Of a stretch of 14,359 nucleotides of DNA, positions 6,016-11,454 are shown one piece after another. The notes under the pieces were generated by a model, which saw only the letters and a program-made list of their open reading frames with translations, did not search any database and was not told the DNA's origin. The position numbers and the translations under genes are program-made. Source of the DNA: Myxococcales bacterium (GTDB lineage: Bacteria > Myxococcota > Bradymonadia > UBA7976 > UBA1532); the NCBI GenBank assembly GCA_020430675.1, contig JAGQJJ010000033.1:1-14359 (forward strand), read 5' to 3'. Each line of letters opens with the position of its first letter. Position 1 is the stretch's first letter.

Positions 6016-7425
6016 ATGCAGGCGAAGCAAGGCTGTGATCACGCGCGCGCGCTGATCATCGGGATCTCGGACTACTCATCTTTTGATGCGACCGGCGGTC
6101 GCAACCTTCCCGGTGCCATTGCGGATGCCATCGCCTACTGGCGCCTCGTGCGTGCCTTGGGCGTGCCACCCAGCAATATCATCCTCTGCACATCACCCCG
6201 GCTGACGGTCGCTGATCTGGGACCGGACGCGGCGGAGGCCTCGCTGCGCGACGCCGATCGGGAGACCCTGCTTGCGGCGATGCAGGCGTTCGGCCAGCAG
6301 CTCGAAGGCGCGCAGGGCGCCAAGGGCATCGCGGCCTATATCGGGCACGGCGATCAGGACGCGCACGGCGCTTCGGTGCTGTGCCCGAGCGACATCGCCC
6401 AGGGCCCGGCCGGCGAGCTGCAGAACACCCTGCCGACCGATGATGTGATCGCGCGGCTGCGCGGCCGCGGTCAGTCGGCCGAGCTGACCGTCTTCCTCGA
6501 CACCTGCTTCGCCGGGGCCGAGGCCGCGCCGGTCGGCACCGCCGTGCGCAGCCTGCGCCCCGGGCGCACGACCACCGCGGTGCGCTTTGATGCCCGCAAG
6601 CTGGGCACGGTGGTCTTCACCGCCTCGGAAGGCGCTCAGCCGAGCTACGAGGTGGAGGTCGACGGCGGCGTCCGCGGCGCGTTCTCGTGGGCGGTCACCA
6701 ACCTGCTCAATCGCTGGGGCGTTGAAGAGACCGAAGCGCATGGCCGCGCCTTCGGGCTGAGCAATCAGGGGCTGCGCGACCGCGCGCAGACGCTGATCGA
6801 GACGCTTCGGGTGCCGCAGACGGTGCGCCTGCATGCCTCGCGGCGGCAGCGCCAGCGGCGGGTGGGCCATGACTTCGCCAACCGCGTGACCGGTGACGGC
6901 GAGCCGAAGGCGGCGGTCGCGCGTCAGGTCTTCCCGGGCATTGGCAGCAAGGTCTCGGGCTATAACATCAAGAAGATCAGCGATGGCTCGTCGCTGGGCA
7001 CCTTGTATGTCGCCGGCGCCGGCCTGGGCTCGCCATTGACCGCCAACGGATGGAAGAGCGGCACCCATGTCTGGGCCTGGAACAGCAGCGCCTGGCCGGC
7101 GCTCGACTTCAAGATCGTCGGCTATTACGACGTCACCGGCACGGCGCCGACGGTCGATCACTCCCTGGTCTGGCGGTTCAATACCAATTTGAGCTGGCAG
7201 AGCAATGGCGCGTCGGTCACGCCCGAGTACATCGTCAAGATCGACACGACCGAGGTCGGCCGCCTGGTCACGCACGTCGCCTCGGGGGACGCGCCCAACT
7301 ACAAGCTCTCGTTCTACGGCGCGAGCGGCTCGGGCACCCTGGGCGGCAACTCCGATACGCTGCTCTTCTATTCGGGCGGCAGCGCGACCTCGCCGTCGTA
7401 CAAGGTGGAGGATCTGGACGTCTGA
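6016..7425 (+). CDS. Caspase-family (C14-like) protease with unknown C-terminal domain
   Basis: The protein has 469 residues and no signal peptide. The caspase-like domain covers about 9-265: ARALIIGISDY forms the first strand, GHG carries catalytic His111, and LDTCFAG carries catalytic Cys164. Both dyad residues are intact, so it should be an active cysteine protease; bacterial members often cut after Arg or Lys and act in stress, immunity or cell-death circuits. Residues 276-283 are an Arg-rich linker (RRQRQRRV) that could be a cleavage site. Residues 305-469 form a beta-rich, Gly/Ser/aromatic domain that I do not recognise. The gene stands alone on the plus strand, divergent from the VOC gene and convergent with the kinase/FGE gene. 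Start choice between GTG 6013 and ATG 6016 is open. The protease call is strong; target and trigger are unknown. Confidence 0.9.
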   Translation: MQAKQGCDHARALIIGISDYSSFDATGGRNLPGAIADAIAYWRLVRALGVPPSNIILCTSPRLTVADLGPDAAEASLRDADRETLLAAMQAFGQQLEGAQGAKGIAAYIGHGDQDAHGASVLCPSDIAQGPAGELQNTLPTDDVIARLRGRGQSAELTVFLDTCFAGAEAAPVGTAVRSLRPGRTTTAVRFDARKLGTVVFTASEGAQPSYEVEVDGGVRGAFSWAVTNLLNRWGVEETEAHGRAFGLSNQGLRDRAQTLIETLRVPQTVRLHASRRQRQRRVGHDFANRVTGDGEPKAAVARQVFPGIGSKVSGYNIKKISDGSSLGTLYVAGAGLGSPLTANGWKSGTHVWAWNSSAWPALDFKIVGYYDVTGTAPTVDHSLVWRFNTNLSWQSNGASVTPEYIVKIDTTEVGRLVTHVASGDAPNYKLSFYGASGSGTLGGNSDTLLFYSGGSATSPSYKVEDLDV

Positions 7426-7451
7426 CAACGGTGCCGCGCACCGCTGTGCGC

Positions 7452-7489
7452 CGGCGCGGGGTTGGCAGGCGCCTGCCAGCCCCGTACCG
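7452..7489. terminator. GC-rich hairpin between convergent genes
   Basis: The core 7458-7483 is a near-perfect inverted repeat: 13 base pairs with one T-G wobble around a GCGC centre. Weaker pairing extends to 7452-7489. It lies between the caspase stop at 7425 and the kinase stop at 7498 and could serve both strands. It lacks a T-run, as is common in GC-rich genomes, so termination strength is uncertain. Confidence 0.65.
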
Positions 7490-7497
7490 CGCCCCGA

Positions 7498-10002
7498 TCA
7501 GACCAGCGACCGCGCAAGGCGGAAGCCCACACTGGGCGAGGACAGATCCTGGCGCATGCCAAAGCGGCCGGCACAGGCACAGAAGCGTTGCACGCTGGTG
7601 AATGAGCCACCCTTCACCACATAGATGTCGGACGATGTCGACGACGCGGTGCCTTGCGGATTTCGCCCACCGTCTCGCTGATAGGTGTTGATGCAGTGGT
7701 CGCGCACGTTTCCCGCCGCCCCGCGCATGCCATACGGGCTGACATCGAGCGGGAACCGGTCGACCGCGCAGGGCATCGGCGCGTGCGGCGTGCTGCCCAT
7801 CACGTTGGTCCAGATCGGGTCGAAGTGATCGCCCCATGGGAAGTGTCGGCCATCGACGCCACGGGCGGCCTTCTCCCATTGCTGATCGGTTGGCAACGTC
7901 CAAGGCTTCCGGGTCTGCCTGGCATACCAGGCGCAATATGCCTGCGCGGCTGCCTGGGTGAGGCTGATGACCGGCCACAAGGACGCCTCGATCGACGGGT
8001 CTGAGGCTTCGACGTGGAACCAACCGTCGGGGCCCGGCGCCAACGTCGGGAAATCACTGCCGGCCAGCTCGGCGGGGACCAGCCCGGCGATGTCATGCCC
8101 TCCCTCAAGCATGGCATTGAGGAAGGCACAGTATTCCGCGTTGGTCACCGGGTCACGGCGGATGATGAAGCCATCGAGGTAGACCCGCGCTCGGGGCAGG
8201 GCATCGATGGCATCGGCGTCGCCGCCGCTGTCGAACCAGCCGGCGGGCACGTAACAATCCCCAGGGCCCAGCGCGTGTGCTTCGGGCAGCTGGATGGGCA
8301 CCGGCGTCTGCAGACCGTCGACCGCGCCCAGCCAGTGCTCGCCGCGCCGGATATGCACCGGATAGCGCACCGTCGCTCGGCCCGGGGCTTCGATGAGCAG
8401 CAAATAGCTGCCCATGGCCAGGGGCATCGCCACGATCGGCGTATTGGGCAGCGTTCGCACGAACTGGGGCTCGAGGCGGCGGTCGACCGACACGAAACGA
8501 AAGAGGCGCACCTGGGCGTCGGGGGGGTCGGTCACCAGCGTCAGGCGGCCATCGCCGCGCAGCCAGGTGGCGTTGCCGGTCGGGTCATGGTTGCGCAGCA
8601 GCGCTTCGTACTCGGCGGCGGCGTCGGCGTCGCGCTCGGCTTCGGCGTCGAGGAGCTGGGCGCGGTAATGGGCGTTGAGCAGGCCGCGCGCCGCGGCCAG
8701 ATCGGGGGCCAGCTCAAGCGCCGAGTGCAGCAGCTGGCGGAACTGCACGTCGTTGAGCCGCGCGTTGCGGCGCGCGCGCTCGGCGGCGTCCTCCAAGGCC
8801 CAGCCCGGGCGCTTGGCTTCGACCGAGGCATGGGAGGCGACGGCGTCGAGCGCGGCGGCGGCTTCGGACCGAAGGCGGCGCGCCTCGCGGTGATAGGCTT
8901 CGCTCAGTGGGATCAGGCCCTTGGCTTGTTCGACGATCGCCCGGGCCTGCGCGCGGCGCAGCTCGCCGTCGAGCCAGCGCCGGATGGCTTCGGCGAGCAC
9001 GCCGGCGTCCGCGTAGCGCCGGGCGGGTTCGCGCGCCATGGCCTGTTCGCACAGGTTGCGCAGCGCCTCGGGGGCATCGGTGGGCAGCGCCGCCGGGCCG
9101 CCAGCGCGCAGCGCGGCCCAGACCATGCGCGCTGGCCCCTCGTAGGGCGGTCGGCGGGCCAGAATCTCGTAGAGGATGGCGCCCAGGCCATAGACATCGC
9201 TGCGGCGGTCCACCTCATCCTGGCGGCCGGCGGCCTGTTCGGGTGCCATATAGGCCGGCGTGCCCAGCACCTCGCCCACCCGAGTCATCAGCGATGACTC
9301 ATCGGTCGGCCAGGTTCCGCGGATGGGATCGTCGGCCTGGTCGAGATGGCGGGCGAGGCCCCAGTCCATGACCAGCACCTCGCCGAAGGCGCCGACCATC
9401 ATGTTATGGGGCTTGAGGTCGCGGTGGATGACCCCGCGGCTGTGGGCGTAGGCGATGGCGTCGCAGATGCGGCCGAAGGCATCGATGAGGCGCCGCATGG
9501 GCATGCCGTCGGCGATCGCCTGGGCCAGCGTGCGGCCTTCGACCAACTTCATCGTGAACCACGGCCGGCCATCGGGCATCTCGCCTCGGTCGTGCACCGG
9601 CACGATGCTCGGATGCTGCAACGACGCGGTCATGCGGCCCTCGGTGATGAAGCGGGCCCGGGCGCGCGGGTTCTCCAGCATCTCCCAGCGCATCACCTTC
9701 ATCGCCACCGAGCGGCTGAGGCGATGGTCATAGACCCGGCGCACGTCGCCCATGCCGCCCTTGGCGATGCGACCCTGGTCGAGATACCGCTTCGAGGGCG
9801 CGGTGAACGCCAGCTCGGGCGACTCAACGCTCTCGGTCAGCGGAGCGACGTCGATGGTATGCGTGGGATCATCGCCGCGCTCGCTTGGCACGAACGTGGC
9901 GGCATCCACCTGGTCCTCGCGGGGCAGCAACCGACGGAGGTCCGAGAGGGCGGAATCCGAAAAGCCATGCTGTTCGGCCAATCTTTTGAGGGCATCTGAC
10001 AT
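7498..10002 (-). CDS. Ser/Thr protein kinase fused to FGE/SUMF1-like domain
   Basis: The protein has 834 residues. The kinase domain (about 72-345) has the glycine loop AKGGMGDV, VAMK with Lys102, HRDLKPHN with catalytic Asp195, DWG (213-215, a common bacterial form of DFG) and GTPAYMAPE. Residues 345-475 are helical, and 485-570 look PEGA-like (TLVTDPPDAQVRL). Residues 580-834 form the formylglycine-generating-enzyme-like domain (GDCYVPAGWF, RDPVTNAEYCAFLN, LPTDQQWEKAARG, GNVRDHC, VVKGGSF, GFRLAR). True FGEs use two copper-binding cysteines after GGS; here the first position is Ser803 and only Cys808 remains, so aldehyde-forming activity is doubtful. No membrane segment is seen, so the protein is predicted cytosolic. 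NCBI names such proteins bifunctional kinase/FGE family proteins, common in Myxococcota. ATG 10002 lies 74 bases after the SusD-like gene; the ribosome site is weak. Confidence 0.93.
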   Translation of the reverse strand: MSDALKRLAEQHGFSDSALSDLRRLLPREDQVDAATFVPSERGDDPTHTIDVAPLTESVESPELAFTAPSKRYLDQGRIAKGGMGDVRRVYDHRLSRSVAMKVMRWEMLENPRARARFITEGRMTASLQHPSIVPVHDRGEMPDGRPWFTMKLVEGRTLAQAIADGMPMRRLIDAFGRICDAIAYAHSRGVIHRDLKPHNMMVGAFGEVLVMDWGLARHLDQADDPIRGTWPTDESSLMTRVGEVLGTPAYMAPEQAAGRQDEVDRRSDVYGLGAILYEILARRPPYEGPARMVWAALRAGGPAALPTDAPEALRNLCEQAMAREPARRYADAGVLAEAIRRWLDGELRRAQARAIVEQAKGLIPLSEAYHREARRLRSEAAAALDAVASHASVEAKRPGWALEDAAERARRNARLNDVQFRQLLHSALELAPDLAAARGLLNAHYRAQLLDAEAERDADAAAEYEALLRNHDPTGNATWLRGDGRLTLVTDPPDAQVRLFRFVSVDRRLEPQFVRTLPNTPIVAMPLAMGSYLLLIEAPGRATVRYPVHIRRGEHWLGAVDGLQTPVPIQLPEAHALGPGDCYVPAGWFDSGGDADAIDALPRARVYLDGFIIRRDPVTNAEYCAFLNAMLEGGHDIAGLVPAELAGSDFPTLAPGPDGWFHVEASDPSIEASLWPVISLTQAAAQAYCAWYARQTRKPWTLPTDQQWEKAARGVDGRHFPWGDHFDPIWTNVMGSTPHAPMPCAVDRFPLDVSPYGMRGAAGNVRDHCINTYQRDGGRNPQGTASSTSSDIYVVKGGSFTSVQRFCACAGRFGMRQDLSSPSVGFRLARSLV

Positions 10003-10076
10003 CGATCCATCGTCGATGAATCGAGGTCTCGGAACAAGCGCTGCGCGACTTCACCCTGTCACATCGTGCCGGGTCC

Positions 10077-11444
10077 TCACTCGACGCAGGTGATGTTGCC
10101 TTCGCGGGCGTCAACCTCGGCGACCGGCAGCGGGTAGCGCGGGTGCACCACATGGCTGTCGTTGGCCAGTGGCAGGGTGTCGAAGCGGTCGAAGCGGCGG
10201 GCGTCGATCCACGAATGACCGCCTTCAAAGACGAGCGAATAACGTCGCTGCCGCAGCAGCTCATCGACGATGTTCTCGGCGGTGAGATCCTCTCGCGGCG
10301 GCAGCGCGCCGCTGTGTTCGCGGATGAAGTTCAGATCGGCCGCCGCTTCGTCGATGCGCCCCAGGCCCACGTTGGCTTCGGCCCGCAGCAGGATCAGCTC
10401 TTCGTTGCGCAGGAGCGGCAGCGGGGCGCTGGGACTCGGGTACATCGTGAACTTGTAGCGCGAGGTGAGCTGCGCGGCGTTGCCAGCGCGGTCGGTGTCT
10501 TCGGCGCTGCCCTCGGGGTCGGACTCATCGCCGGCCACCTCGCGGATCTTGCGCGCGACGCGGGCGTCGCCTTCTTCGGCCTGCTCGACCAGGCTGGGAT
10601 GGGCGTACAGGTTGGGGTTGCTGAGCGTGTTGGGCGTGTCGCCGGCGCCAGCGCCGAAGTCGAGCCAGACGCCGCGGTCGAGCGCCGGATCGGCCGGGTC
10701 GGCGCTGAGGAACGACGCGCCGAGCGCGCTGAGCGCGGCGTTGTGTTCGCCCCGCGCGATGGCGATGCGGGCGGCGACGCCGCGGTTGAAGGCACGGAAC
10801 GTGGCCGGGGTGTCAAATCCGGCGAAGCCCGGCGGCAGGTCGAAGGGGAAGGCATCGCCGGCACCGGCAAGCTCGGCGTCGGCGTCGTCGAGCAGGTCGG
10901 CGATGTGGGTGAGCACCGCGCCCTTGCAGCGGATGGGACCGGGCGTGTCGCCGGCGACGTCGATGGCCGCGCCGTTGGTGTCGCGGGTGTCGACGAGCAC
11001 CTCGAAGTCGAGCGCCATCATCGTGTGCGCGAAGCCGCGCAGCGCCTGGCGGTCGGCCTCGGGAAGCTGCACCTTGTCGGTGGCCCCGAGCAGCGTGTTG
11101 GCGTTGCGGATGTTGCGATAGGGCTGCACCCAGAAATTGCCGCCAAATCGCGGGCTTCCGCTGTCGAGACCCGCGCCTTTGAGCATCTCGGCGACAAAGC
11201 GCGGGTCGGAGGCCACGTCGAAGTTGTACACCTCGCGGCCGAGCAGCCCGAGCATGGCGACATAGCCGTTATAGGTGCCGCGGTCGAGGCGATGGCCGAC
11301 GATCAGGCCGACGGCGGCGGCCTTCACGCTGGCCACCGTGGGCTCGCCGGTCAGCTCTTCGGTGCTGGGGTTGTTCAGGTCGCCCACATCAAGGCTGCAC
11401 CCGCAGAGCACGACGGCAAACACAAACGAGAGTCGGGTCTTCAT
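10077..11444 (-). CDS. SusD/RagB-like outer-membrane lipoprotein
   Basis: The product has 455 residues with lipoprotein signal and lipobox LCGC (Cys16). The SusD/RagB signature is clear: LLRNEELILLRAEANVGLG (344-362) followed by IDEAAADLNFIREHSG, a C-terminal helix with LLRQRRYSLVFEGGHSWIDARR, and the end RYPLPVAEVDA. SusD-type proteins are TPR-rich, surface-exposed binding lids that sit on a SusC receptor and open and close during uptake of glycans, peptides or other nutrients. It starts eight bases after the SusC-like stop, with its GAGG ribosome site overlapping that stop, so the two form one operon. The frame is open further upstream, but that sequence lies inside the SusC gene and is not coding in this frame. 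Substrate is unknown, since no degradative enzyme is adjacent. Confidence 0.93.
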   Translation of the reverse strand: MKTRLSFVFAVVLCGCSLDVGDLNNPSTEELTGEPTVASVKAAAVGLIVGHRLDRGTYNGYVAMLGLLGREVYNFDVASDPRFVAEMLKGAGLDSGSPRFGGNFWVQPYRNIRNANTLLGATDKVQLPEADRQALRGFAHTMMALDFEVLVDTRDTNGAAIDVAGDTPGPIRCKGAVLTHIADLLDDADAELAGAGDAFPFDLPPGFAGFDTPATFRAFNRGVAARIAIARGEHNAALSALGASFLSADPADPALDRGVWLDFGAGAGDTPNTLSNPNLYAHPSLVEQAEEGDARVARKIREVAGDESDPEGSAEDTDRAGNAAQLTSRYKFTMYPSPSAPLPLLRNEELILLRAEANVGLGRIDEAAADLNFIREHSGALPPREDLTAENIVDELLRQRRYSLVFEGGHSWIDARRFDRFDTLPLANDSHVVHPRYPLPVAEVDAREGNITCVE

Positions 11445-11450
11445 GGGGCG

Positions 11451-11454
11451 CCTC
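11451..11454 (-). promoter_or_regulatory. Ribosome binding site deciding the SusD-like start
   Basis: GAGG lies six bases before ATG 11444 and overlaps the TGA of the upstream receptor gene as TGAGG. This supports translational coupling and excludes the longer frame-open start. Confidence 0.75.

Noticed and set aside
8014..9297. 427-codon open frame on the plus strand opposite the kinase gene
   Set aside because: The opposite strand carries all kinase motifs in order; this frame has none and its composition is typical of antisense frames.
6016..10002. Caspase and kinase/FGE genes as one defence operon
   Set aside because: The genes are convergent with a strong hairpin between them, so they are not one transcript; a functional link remains only a hypothesis.
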